Source of the DNA: an uncultured Oscillospiraceae bacterium
GTDB taxonomy: Bacteria > Bacillota > Clostridia > Oscillospirales > Oscillospiraceae
DNA length: 14,894 nt
Direction: 5' to 3'
Assembly: GCA_910587785.1 (NCBI GenBank)
Contig: CAJUOA010000083.1
Span: forward strand, 1-14,894
The translations under genes and the position numbers were made by a program. This document shows, one piece after another, positions 5,401 to 12,262 of the stretch; the stretch's first letter is position 1; every line of letters begins with the position of its first letter. The notes below the pieces were generated by a model. It ran no database searches, was not told where the DNA came from, and worked only from the letters and a program-made list of their open reading frames with translations.

Positions 5401-6358
5401 TTTTCTCTCGTACCACGAGACCATCAAGGCGCACTCACAGAAAACTGTAGACGAATACTTCCTGGACCTGCGGAATTTCTTCCGCTACATGAAGCAGGCC
5501 CGGGACCCGGCGCTGCGGGACAAGCCCTGGGATGAGATATCCATCCTGGACGTTGACGTAGCGTTCATCCGTTCCATCACGCTGACGGACATTTATGGCT
5601 ATTTGACCTATCTCAGCCGGGACCGGGCCCAGCAGCCCAACAGTGACCGCACGGAATACGGCCTCAGCGCCACCACTCGGGCCCGGAAAATCGCCACGCT
5701 CCGCTCTTTTTTTAACTATCTGACCCAAAAAGCCCACCTTTTGGAGGTCAATCCGGTCAAGGACCTGGATTCTCCCAAGCTGATGAAGACCCTGCCCAAG
5801 TACCTGACCCTGGACGAGAGTATGGAGCTTCTGGAGAGCGTGGACGGAACCAACAGTGAGCGGGACTACTGCATCCTGACGCTCTTCCTCAACTGCGGCC
5901 TGCGAATTTCCGAACTCATCGGCCTGAACCTCAGTGACATCCAGGATGACGCCCTCCGGGTGCTGGGCAAGGGCAACAAGGTCCGCATCGTCTACCTCAA
6001 CGACGCCTGCAAGGACGCCCTCTCCTACTATTTGGACGTGCGCCGTCCCATCAGCGGCAGGGACCAGAACGCCCTGTTCCTCTCCTCCCGGGACCAGCGC
6101 ATCAGCCGTTCCACCGTCCACGCGCTGGTGAAAAAACACTTGGCCCGGGCGGGGCTGGACAGCACCCAGTATTCTGCCCACAAGCTCCGCCACACCGCCG
6201 CCACCCTCATGCTGGGCAGCGGCGTGGACGTGAAAGCGGTCCAGGAGGTCCTGGGGCATGAACATCTGAACACGACGGAAATCTACACCCATATCGACAA
6301 CGAGGCCCTCCGGGTGGCCGCCCGGGCGAACCCCCTGGGGAAGGTCAAGAAAAAATAG
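5360..6358 (+). CDS. xerC: Tyrosine recombinase, XerC/XerD-like
   Basis: A 332-residue site-specific recombinase. Residues about 8-120 are a SAM-like core-binding domain (FLSYHETIKAHSQKTVDEY). Residues about 150-325 are the catalytic domain with the full active set: Arg182 (CGLRISEL), Lys204 in the beta-hairpin (GKGNKVR), His274 and Arg277 (HKLRHTAA), His300 (LGHEHLNTTE) and nucleophile Tyr309 (IYTHI). Length and lack of extra domains fit chromosomal Xer recombinases that resolve dimers at dif. A role in a mobile element is possible because inverted repeats flank the area, but no cargo or excisionase is seen. ATG 5360 gives the family-like MTNYRDEAP start but has no clear ribosome site; an in-frame TTG at 5309 lies 11 nt after GAGGAGGG and would add 17 unconserved residues. 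The gene ends in a terminator shared with the convergent amidase gene. XerC versus XerD cannot be settled here. Confidence 0.88.
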   Translation: MTNYRDEAPQVLCDFLSYHETIKAHSQKTVDEYFLDLRNFFRYMKQARDPALRDKPWDEISILDVDVAFIRSITLTDIYGYLTYLSRDRAQQPNSDRTEYGLSATTRARKIATLRSFFNYLTQKAHLLEVNPVKDLDSPKLMKTLPKYLTLDESMELLESVDGTNSERDYCILTLFLNCGLRISELIGLNLSDIQDDALRVLGKGNKVRIVYLNDACKDALSYYLDVRRPISGRDQNALFLSSRDQRISRSTVHALVKKHLARAGLDSTQYSAHKLRHTAATLMLGSGVDVKAVQEVLGHEHLNTTEIYTHIDNEALRVAARANPLGKVKKK

Positions 6359-6387
6359 GGGCCGGGCGCTGGGCCCTCCCCTATTTT
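6352..6387. terminator. Bidirectional terminator containing both convergent stop codons
   Basis: AAAATAGGGG (6352-6361) pairs with CCCCTATTTT (6378-6387) around a GC-rich 16-nt loop. Each strand gives a stem ending in a short T-run. The recombinase TAG (6356-6358) and the amidase-gene TAG (6381-6383 on the minus strand) both lie inside the stem. Confidence 0.75.
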
Positions 6388-6902
6388 CTGACCCCTAAAA
6401 AGTGCAGGAACCGGATCGCCTGATAGTCGTAGGTATCCAGCGGCCGGTTGTCGGCATCGTAGCTGTGGGCGGCGATAAGCACATCCCTAGGACTCAAGGC
6501 AGGAGTCCGCAGCAGGGAGACCACCACGGGCGAGTGGTTCCACGCCTTGCCGGAGAAGGACAGCTGCACCACGTCCCCCGGCAGGATCTGACGGATGCCG
6601 GTCACCTCCGCCACGGGCCCCACGGTGGCCTCTTCCCTGGTCATGAAGTTGTAGAAGTATTCCACCCCGGTCCAGGCTGGGGCCTTATTGTTAGCGTCGA
6701 TGTAGTACCACCCCAGGTCCTTGGTGAAGTTCATCACCCCGCTGCCCGCATAGACACATTGGGAGGCGAAATTGGTGCAGTCCCCGCCGATATGCTCGTA
6801 GTCGTAGAAGGCAGGATTCCTGCCGTAGGCCCACCGGCGGGCGTACCGGACAGCGGCGTTGCGGTCGTAGGCCTCCAGCGTGCTCGGGTCGAATCGGTCC
6901 AA
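6381..6902 (-). CDS. Amidase_6 (putative cysteine amidase) domain protein
   Basis: A 173-residue protein that is almost entirely one Amidase_6 domain. It starts YDRNAAVRYARRWA and has the catalytic-type Cys42 in IGGDCTNFASQC, His123 in WNHSPVV, and a late HSYDADN motif. The family is NlpC/P60/CHAP-like and is thought to cleave amide bonds in peptidoglycan or peptides, but its members are poorly characterised. There is no signal peptide or membrane anchor, so it acts in the cytosol, in the spore, or after release; which is unknown. The only usable start is TTG 6902, with GGAAGGGG 9 nt upstream. That ribosome site lies inside the terminator hairpin of the metal-ATPase operon, so translation from read-through RNA should be blocked. 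No promoter was identified upstream. It converges on the recombinase gene. Confidence 0.82.
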   Translation of the reverse strand: MDRFDPSTLEAYDRNAAVRYARRWAYGRNPAFYDYEHIGGDCTNFASQCVYAGSGVMNFTKDLGWYYIDANNKAPAWTGVEYFYNFMTREEATVGPVAEVTGIRQILPGDVVQLSFSGKAWNHSPVVVSLLRTPALSPRDVLIAAHSYDADNRPLDTYDYQAIRFLHFLGVRK

Positions 6903-6945
6903 AAAGCATCACCCCTTCCGCACAGTCTATGCGGAAGGGGTGATG
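6901..6945 (-). terminator. Terminator of the arsR / metal ATPase operon, overlapping the Amidase_6 ribosome site
   Basis: On the minus strand a perfect 16-bp stem (6945-6930 with 6922-6907, 7-nt loop) is followed by CTTTTT (6906-6901). It lies 35 nt after the ATPase stop. The 3' arm contains GGAAGGGG, the ribosome site of the next gene, and the T-run holds its TTG start. Confidence 0.85.
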
Positions 6946-6969
6946 ATCGTTCAGGTATTCCAGAGAAAA

Positions 6970-6985
6970 TTTTGTTCAATTATTT
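6970..6985 (-). repeat. Inverted repeat copy B (AAATAATTGAACAAAA on minus strand)
   Basis: A perfect inverted match to 4864-4879, spanning the stop codon of the metal ATPase. It shares ATTGAACA with the recombinase leader palindrome and with the arsR operator region (around 9467-9474). Confidence 0.6.
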
Positions 6986-9049
6986 CCGGTTGATCCGCAG
7001 GGTGTTGAGGATGCAGATCATGCAGACGCCCACGTCGGCGAACACCGCCGCCCAAAGCTCCACCTGGCCCAGCACCAGCAGGAGCATCACCAGCACCTTG
7101 ACCACGATGGAGAACACGATGTTTTCCGCAGCGATCCGGGTGGTGCGGCGGGCGATCCGGATCCCGCTTGCGATCTTCCGGGGCTCGTCGCCCATGATGA
7201 CCACGTCCGCCGTCTCGATAGCCGCGTCCGCTCCCAGGCCGCCCATGGCGATGCCGATGTCTGCGGCGGCCAAAACGGGCGTGTCGTTGATGCCGTCTCC
7301 TGCGTAAAGGAGTTTTCCTTTACTGGATAGGCCGCTGCGCAGTTTTTCCAGCTCTGTGAGCTTATCCTGGGGCAGGAGCTCCCCGATGGCGGCGTCCAGG
7401 CCCAGCTCCCTGCCGATCTCCTCCGCCGCCTGGCGGGTGTCGCCGGAGAGCATAGCCGTGCGCCGCACCCCAAGCTCCTTGAGCTGCTTGATGGCGGAGG
7501 CGGCATCGCTCTTGGGCGCATCCCGCAGGAGCACCGCCCCCTGGTATACGCCGTCCAGTGCCACATGGACCGCCGTCGCGGCGCCGGTATCCAGCTTGGG
7601 GACGCTGATACCAAGCTCTGTCAAGTAGTCTGCCTTTCCAGCTAAGATGTGCCGTCCGCCTGCTGTCACGGACACGCCGTGGCCCGCGTTCTCCTGGGCG
7701 CCGGTGATGGTATCCACCGCCACCTCCCCTGCCGCGGCAAGGATCGAGCGGGCGATGGGGTGGTTGGAGCGGCTCTCTGCCAAGGCGGCAAGCTCCAGGA
7801 GCTTTTCCTGGGAAATCCCCGGGGCGGGCACGCACTTGGCCAAGGTGAAGCGGCCTTCCGTGAGCGTGCCGGTCTTGTCGAAGGCCACCACCTCCGCCTC
7901 CGCCAAGGTCTCAAGGTGGTTGCCGCCCTTGACCAGGATGCCCTCCCGGGAGGCGCGGCCGATCCCGGCGAAGAAGCTCAGAGGCACGGAGATCACCAGC
8001 GCGCAGGGACAGGACACCACCAGGAAGCCCAGGGCGCTGTAGACGGAGTCCCGCCAAGTCATGAGCCCCGCGAGAGGCGGGACTACCGCCACCACCGCCG
8101 CAGCGAGACAGACGATGGGGGTATACACCCGGGCAAAGCGGGTGATGAACTTCTCGCTTGCGGCTTTCTTCTCCGAGGCGTGCTCCACCATCTCCAGAAT
8201 TTTGCTTGCAGTGGACTCTCCGAAGGACTTCTCCACACGGAGCTCCAGTGCGCCGGTGAGGTTGATGCACCCGGCCATCACGCTCTTTCCAGGGCCGATG
8301 TCACGGGGCATGGACTCGCCGGTGAGGGCCGCCGTGTCCAGCTGGGACGCGCCGGAGACCACCACGCCGTCCAGAGGGACCTTCTCCCCTGCCCGGACCA
8401 GGATGGACGCGCCCACCGGCACGTCCCGGGCCTCCACGGCGCGGGCCTCGCCGTTCTCCAGGAGGTTGGCGTGGTCGGGACGCACGTCCAGCAGGGCGGA
8501 GATGGACTTGCGGGAGGAGGAGACGGCCTTGGTTTGCAGATACTCCCCCAGCCGGTAGAGGAGGAACACCAGCACGCCCTCGGGAATCTCGCCGATGAGA
8601 ACCGCGCCGATTCCGGCGATGGTCATAAGGAAGCTCTCTCCGAAGATGTTCCCATTTTTGATATTGCGCACCGCCTGCACGGCGATCTCCCCTGCTACCA
8701 CCAGAAACGCCGCCAAAAGGACGACGGTGCCCCACATAGGGTTCGCCGTATAGAAGCTCCGCAAGAGCAGTCCGGCAACCAGCAGGACCGCGCCAATGCT
8801 TAGAGTGATGAGCTCCTTCCGGGCCTCCTCCGGGGCCTGCTCGTGGTTGTGGTCGTGGCCGCAGCCGCAGGTATCCCCGTGGGCGTGATCGTGGCCGCAG
8901 CAGTCGTGGTCATGGTGGTGCTCGTGGTCATGACCGCAGCCGCAGGCATCCCCGTGGACGTGCTCGTGGGTATGTCCGTGCTCATGATGGGCATGGCCGT
9001 GGTGCTCATGCTCGTGGGTGTGGACTGCCTCTCTGGTCTTTTCATCCAT
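6980..9049 (-). CDS. cadA: Heavy-metal P1B-type ATPase (Zn/Cd/Pb exporter type) with His/Cys-rich N-terminus
   Basis: A 689-residue membrane pump that exports divalent metal using ATP. It contains the transmembrane metal site Cys347-Pro-Cys349 (SCPCALV), the phosphorylation site Asp391 (DKTGTLTEG), the P1B signature HP in SNHPIARSI, the TGES loop, and the hinge GDGINDTP with Asp585. The last helix has FADVGVCM, whose Asp fits the Zn/Cd/Pb (P1B-2) group. It lacks the usual GMxCxxC HMA domain. Instead residues 10-69 hold 25 His and 6 Cys, including two near-repeats of HGD(A/T)CGCGHDH (32-42 and 57-67), a likely metal-binding tail. It starts 4 bases after the arsR stop with GGAGGG 8 nt upstream, so the two form an operon and should be induced by the exported metal. 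The exact metal is inference. Confidence 0.93.
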   Translation of the reverse strand: MDEKTREAVHTHEHEHHGHAHHEHGHTHEHVHGDACGCGHDHEHHHDHDCCGHDHAHGDTCGCGHDHNHEQAPEEARKELITLSIGAVLLVAGLLLRSFYTANPMWGTVVLLAAFLVVAGEIAVQAVRNIKNGNIFGESFLMTIAGIGAVLIGEIPEGVLVFLLYRLGEYLQTKAVSSSRKSISALLDVRPDHANLLENGEARAVEARDVPVGASILVRAGEKVPLDGVVVSGASQLDTAALTGESMPRDIGPGKSVMAGCINLTGALELRVEKSFGESTASKILEMVEHASEKKAASEKFITRFARVYTPIVCLAAAVVAVVPPLAGLMTWRDSVYSALGFLVVSCPCALVISVPLSFFAGIGRASREGILVKGGNHLETLAEAEVVAFDKTGTLTEGRFTLAKCVPAPGISQEKLLELAALAESRSNHPIARSILAAAGEVAVDTITGAQENAGHGVSVTAGGRHILAGKADYLTELGISVPKLDTGAATAVHVALDGVYQGAVLLRDAPKSDAASAIKQLKELGVRRTAMLSGDTRQAAEEIGRELGLDAAIGELLPQDKLTELEKLRSGLSSKGKLLYAGDGINDTPVLAAADIGIAMGGLGADAAIETADVVIMGDEPRKIASGIRIARRTTRIAAENIVFSIVVKVLVMLLLVLGQVELWAAVFADVGVCMICILNTLRINRK

Positions 9050-9053
9050 TTTG

Positions 9054-9431
9054 TTAGCCCTCCATTTCTTCCATCACATGGTCGAACGCCATTGCAAAGA
9101 TCTGCGCGATGTGCCCGTCGTCCAGGGAGTAGTAGACCACTCTCCCCTCCTTGCGGCTTTTGACGATGCGGGCGGCCTTGAGCACTCTCAGCTGGTGGCT
9201 GATGGCGCTCTGGGTCATGTTCAGCAGTGCCGCCAGGTCGCACACGCACATCTCCTCGATGTTCAGCGCGCAGAGGATGCGTGCCCTGGTGGAGTCTCCG
9301 AAGACCTTGAAGAGCTCCGACACCTCGTACACCGGCGTTTCGTCCGGCATCTTCTCCCGCACCCGGGCGAGGACGTCCTCGTGGATGACCGTTACCTCAC
9401 ACAGCTCGACGGGGTCTTTTTCCCTGACCAT
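9054..9431 (-). CDS. ArsR/SmtB-family metal-sensing repressor (CadC/CzrA-like)
   Basis: A 125-residue winged-helix repressor of the downstream metal ATPase. The recognition helix region reads LLNMTQSAISHQLRVLKAARIV, followed by a wing (RKEGRVVYYSL). Both classical sensor sites can be read. The CadC-type alpha3N set is Cys11 near the N-terminus plus Cys62 and Cys64 in MCVCDLA. The SmtB/CzrA-type alpha5 set is Asp105, His107, His118 and Glu121, with exact D-x-H-x10-H-x2-E spacing. It may therefore sense Cd/Pb, Zn or both. ATG 9431 follows GGAGGAAAGGAG with 6-nt spacing; the ATG at 9476 in the same frame lies within the operator and is rejected. Metal binding should release the operator at 9462-9491. 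Confidence 0.93.
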   Translation of the reverse strand: MVREKDPVELCEVTVIHEDVLARVREKMPDETPVYEVSELFKVFGDSTRARILCALNIEEMCVCDLAALLNMTQSAISHQLRVLKAARIVKSRKEGRVVYYSLDDGHIAQIFAMAFDHVMEEMEG

Positions 9432-9461
9432 GGATCGCTCCTTTCCTCCGAGATGGAAAAC

Positions 9462-9491
9462 TGAATTATTGAACATATGAGCAATTATTCA
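9462..9491. promoter_or_regulatory. ArsR-type operator, 30-bp imperfect palindrome
   Basis: Two 15-base halves, TGAATTATTGAACAT and ATGAGCAATTATTCA, are related by dyad symmetry at 12 of 15 positions and centred on CATATG. The site lies just downstream of the -10 box, at or after the expected transcription start, where a bound ArsR dimer would block transcription. Layout and sequence resemble known CadC/CzrA operators. Confidence 0.75.
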
Positions 9492-9498
9492 CGTTTTT

Positions 9499-9526
9499 AT
9501 TATACACCGTAGCCGCCATTTGTCAA
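9499..9526 (-). promoter_or_regulatory. Promoter of the arsR-metal ATPase operon
   Basis: Minus strand: TTGACA (9526-9521), a 16-nt spacer and TATAAT (9504-9499). Both hexamers are perfect consensus, so basal strength is high and control must come from repression at the adjacent operator. Confidence 0.88.
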
Positions 9527-9564
9527 GAGGGAACTTTCCATTCCACGCCGCTTTTTCTCTCCGG

Positions 9565-9599
9565 CAAAAAACCGCCCGAGGGCGGTCCCCCGGGCGGTT
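9565..9599 (-). terminator. Intrinsic terminator of pcrA
   Basis: Minus strand: AACCGCCCG (9599-9591) pairs with CGGGCGGTT (9578-9570) around a 12-nt loop, and the stem runs into TTTTTT. It begins a few bases after the helicase stop. Confidence 0.85.
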
Positions 9600-9602
9600 C
9601 GG

Positions 9603-12038
9603 TCATAGTTTGGTGATATGGGCCCCTGCGGCGCGGAGCATCAGCTTTTTGGTCCCCACGCCGTCGAAAGCCACCTCCACCAGCGCGTCGCCCCCCATGG
9701 GCCGGACGCTGAGCACCATCCCCTCTCCGAAGGTCCGGTGGCGGATGGCGTCGCCCTTGCCGAGCTCCAGCATGGGCGCGGACTGGGCCGGGCTGGGCTG
9801 GGTGAAGCCCGGGTCCCGCTGGGGCTTAGGAGCCCGGGTGCGGGGGCGGAAGAAATTGGCGTTGTGGGCGGGCGCAGCGGTGGAGCGGGCCTCGTCCTCA
9901 TCCGCGGCGGCGATGGAGCCGGGCTTGCTCTGCCAATCAATGGCCCCCTCCGGCAGTTCCTCCAGGAAGCGGGAGGGCTGGTTGCTGTTGGTGCGGCCGT
10001 AGAGCATCCTCTGCCGGGCGCTGGTCATGACCAGCTTCTCCCGGGCCCGGGTCATGGCAACATAGCACAGGCGGCGCTCCTCCTCCATCTCCGCCTCGTC
10101 GCCGATGGCGCGGATGCCGGGGAACAGCCCCTCCTCCATGCCAACCACGTAGACGTTGGGGAACTCCAGCCCCTTGGCGCTGTGCATGGTCATGAGGGAG
10201 ACGCAGTCGCCGTTCTCATTGGCGTTGTCCAGGTCCGTGTAGAGGGCCACGCTGTCCAGGAAGCCCGCGAGGGAGGCGTCCTCCGGCTCCCCCTCCAGAA
10301 AGCCCAGGATGCTGGAGCGGAGCTCCTTCACGTTCTCGATGCGGCCCCGGCTCTCCATGTCCTTCTTCTCCTCCAGGGCCTTGATGTACCCGGTCTTCTC
10401 ACAGACCGCGTCGTAGAGCTCCGGCAGGTCCTCCGTCTCCTCCAGGGCCCTGAGCGCTTTGATGAGGTCCGTGAAGGCCTGGAGCTTGGCCGCGCCGCTG
10501 CGCACCTCCGGGTACTCCCCCGCCCGCTCCATGATGTCGAAGAAGCTCTTCCCCTCCCGGGCGGCGATCTGCCCCACCCGGTCCAGGGTGGTGGCGCCGA
10601 TCCCCCGGGCGGGGACGTTCACGATCCGGCGCAGGCGCAGGTCGTCGGCGCTGTTGTGGATGACGCAGAGGTAGGCGAGCATGTCCTTGACCTCCGCCCG
10701 GTCGAAGAACTTCATACCCCCGTAGACCTTGTAGGGGATGCCGTTGCGCTTGAGGGCCATCTCCAGGGCGTTGGACTGGGCGTTGGTGCGGTAGAGGACG
10801 GCGCTGTCCTTCCAGTGCCCCCCCTGGGTGCAGGAGGCGAGGATCTTCCCGGCCACGAAATTGGCCTCGTCCCCCTCGCTGTGGACACTTTTCACGAGCA
10901 CCTTCTCCCCCGCCCCGGCCTGGGTCCAGAGCTCCTTCCCCTTCCGGCCCACATTGTTCTGGATGACAGTGTTGGCCGCGTCCAGGATGTTCTGGGTGGA
11001 GCGGTAGTTCTGCTCCAGGCGGATGGTGCGGCAGGCAGCGTACTGCTTCTCAAAGTTCAGGATGTTCTCGATATTGGCCCCCCGGAAGCGGTAGATGGAC
11101 TGATCGTCGTCGCCCACCACGCAGATGTTCTCCCGTCCCCCGGCCAGGAGGCGGGCAAGGAGGTACTGGAGGTGATTGGTGTCCTGGTACTCGTCCACCA
11201 GGACGTAGCGGAACTTCTTCTGGTAGTAGTCCCGGACCTCCTCGTCCTTTTGCAGGAGGTGGACGGTGTGGAAGATGATGTCGTCAAAGTCCAGGGCGTT
11301 GGCCTCCCGGAGGCGGCGCTGGTAGCCGGAGTAGATCTCCACGATCCTGGGCATCCTCCAGTCCTTGGAGGCGGCGGCCTCCTGGGCGAAGCGGTCGGGG
11401 CCCTGGTCCTTGTCCTTGGCGTTGCTGATGATGGAGAGCACCGAGCGGGGAGCGAAGTCCTTCTCGTCCAGGCTCATGTCCTTGACGATATCCCGGATGA
11501 CCCGCTTGCTGTCCTCGCTGTCGTAGATGGTAAAGGAGCTGGTGAAGCCCAGGTCCAGCCGCTGGATGTCCCGCCGGAGGATGCGGATGCAGGCGGAGTG
11601 GAAGGTAGCGGCCCAGATGTCCTTGGCGGCGGGGCCGCACATGTGCTCCAGACGGTCCTTGAGCTCCCCCGCGGCCTTGTTGGTGAAGGTGATGGCGATG
11701 ACGGTCCAGGGTGCGGCGGGCTCCAGGGCGCAGAGGCGGCGGGCACGCATCCAGTCCTCCGGGGCGGGCTCCGCCGGGAAGGCCTCCAGAAAGGCCAGGT
11801 CCTCCTCCCCCGCCCACTCGGGCACCTCCGGGCTGTCGGACCCCCGGCCGAAGGTCAGGAGGTTGTCCACCCGGTTGATGAGTACCGTGGTCTTCCCGCT
11901 CCCCGCCCCGGCGAGGAGGAGCAGGGGGCCCTCGGTGGCGAGCACGGCCTCCTGCTGGCGGGGGTTCAGATGCCGGTAGCGCCGGGCGATCACGGCGCGG
12001 CGGGCGGCGGCATAGCGCTGTTCAAAGTTCTCTCTCAT
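9603..12038 (-). CDS. pcrA: ATP-dependent DNA helicase PcrA/UvrD
   Basis: An 811-residue SF1A helicase that translocates 3'-5' on single-stranded DNA and acts in repair, plasmid replication and removal of RecA filaments. Motifs in order: Q motif LNPRQQEAV (24-32), Walker A AGAGSGKT (43-50), Ia AITFTNKAAGELK, II DEYQDTN (282-288), III VGDDDQSIYRFRGA, IV LEQNYRST, V MTMHSAKGLEFPNVYVVG and VI VAMTRAREKL. After a low-complexity linker, the C-terminal Tudor-like domain (GDAIRHRTFGEGMVLSV...KKLML) is typical of PcrA. It is longer than the usual 720-750 residues mainly because of an acidic/aromatic insert (about 62-110) between motifs I and Ia, plus the long linker. ATG 12038 has a GGAAAAG site close upstream and its own promoter. 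It is a single-gene unit. Confidence 0.95.
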   Translation of the reverse strand: MRENFEQRYAAARRAVIARRYRHLNPRQQEAVLATEGPLLLLAGAGSGKTTVLINRVDNLLTFGRGSDSPEVPEWAGEEDLAFLEAFPAEPAPEDWMRARRLCALEPAAPWTVIAITFTNKAAGELKDRLEHMCGPAAKDIWAATFHSACIRILRRDIQRLDLGFTSSFTIYDSEDSKRVIRDIVKDMSLDEKDFAPRSVLSIISNAKDKDQGPDRFAQEAAASKDWRMPRIVEIYSGYQRRLREANALDFDDIIFHTVHLLQKDEEVRDYYQKKFRYVLVDEYQDTNHLQYLLARLLAGGRENICVVGDDDQSIYRFRGANIENILNFEKQYAACRTIRLEQNYRSTQNILDAANTVIQNNVGRKGKELWTQAGAGEKVLVKSVHSEGDEANFVAGKILASCTQGGHWKDSAVLYRTNAQSNALEMALKRNGIPYKVYGGMKFFDRAEVKDMLAYLCVIHNSADDLRLRRIVNVPARGIGATTLDRVGQIAAREGKSFFDIMERAGEYPEVRSGAAKLQAFTDLIKALRALEETEDLPELYDAVCEKTGYIKALEEKKDMESRGRIENVKELRSSILGFLEGEPEDASLAGFLDSVALYTDLDNANENGDCVSLMTMHSAKGLEFPNVYVVGMEEGLFPGIRAIGDEAEMEEERRLCYVAMTRAREKLVMTSARQRMLYGRTNSNQPSRFLEELPEGAIDWQSKPGSIAAADEDEARSTAAPAHNANFFRPRTRAPKPQRDPGFTQPSPAQSAPMLELGKGDAIRHRTFGEGMVLSVRPMGGDALVEVAFDGVGTKKLMLRAAGAHITKL

Positions 12039-12082
12039 GTCTTTTCCATCTCTCTCCCCAAAATATAGTCGATCATACCCCT

Positions 12083-12111
12083 ATTTTAGTATATTTTGGC
12101 GGCTGGGTCAA
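12083..12111 (-). promoter_or_regulatory. Promoter of pcrA
   Basis: Minus strand: TTGACC (12111-12106), a 17-nt spacer and TAAAAT (12088-12083), leaving a leader of roughly 40 nt to the ATG at 12038. Confidence 0.78.
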
Positions 12112-12199
12112 GGAGAGATTTTGAAAATATCCCCTGTGGGAGAACTTTGGCATGTGGATTTCTCCCTGGAGGAGACGCTGTGATCCAGCCGCCCGGGGC

Positions 12200-12228
12200 T
12201 TGCTTTTTGACCGCGCCTCTGCTATACT
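12200..12228 (+). promoter_or_regulatory. Promoter of the threonine aldolase-like gene
   Basis: TTGCTT (12200-12205), a 17-nt spacer and TATACT (12223-12228). A TTGACC at 12207-12212 is only 10 nt from the -10 and is too close to serve. The gap from the pcrA promoter to here contains no gene. Confidence 0.7.
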
Positions 12229-12262
12229 GCGGATATCTCATAAATTGAAGAGGTAATTTCCC

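Noticed and set aside
7649..8803. Long open frame opposite the metal ATPase
   Set aside because: It is antisense to conserved P-type ATPase motifs, has low-complexity composition and no ribosome site or family match.
8840..9024. Repetitive CATGGTGG/GTGCTCGTGG-like DNA considered as a tandem repeat or CRISPR-like array
   Set aside because: It is explained by His-Asp/Glu codon runs in the N-terminus of the metal ATPase; there are no regular spacers.
9432..9476. Upstream ATG for the ArsR repressor
   Set aside because: It lies in the operator, upstream of a strong ribosome site that serves ATG 9431; the extra 15 residues are not family-like.
9618..12068. A very long open frame (816 codons) on the plus strand opposite pcrA
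   Set aside because: It mirrors the helicase gene codon for codon, is rich in Gly, Ala, Val, Leu, His and Pro with no recognisable domain, and is what high-GC antisense DNA produces. The PcrA motifs on the other strand are complete.
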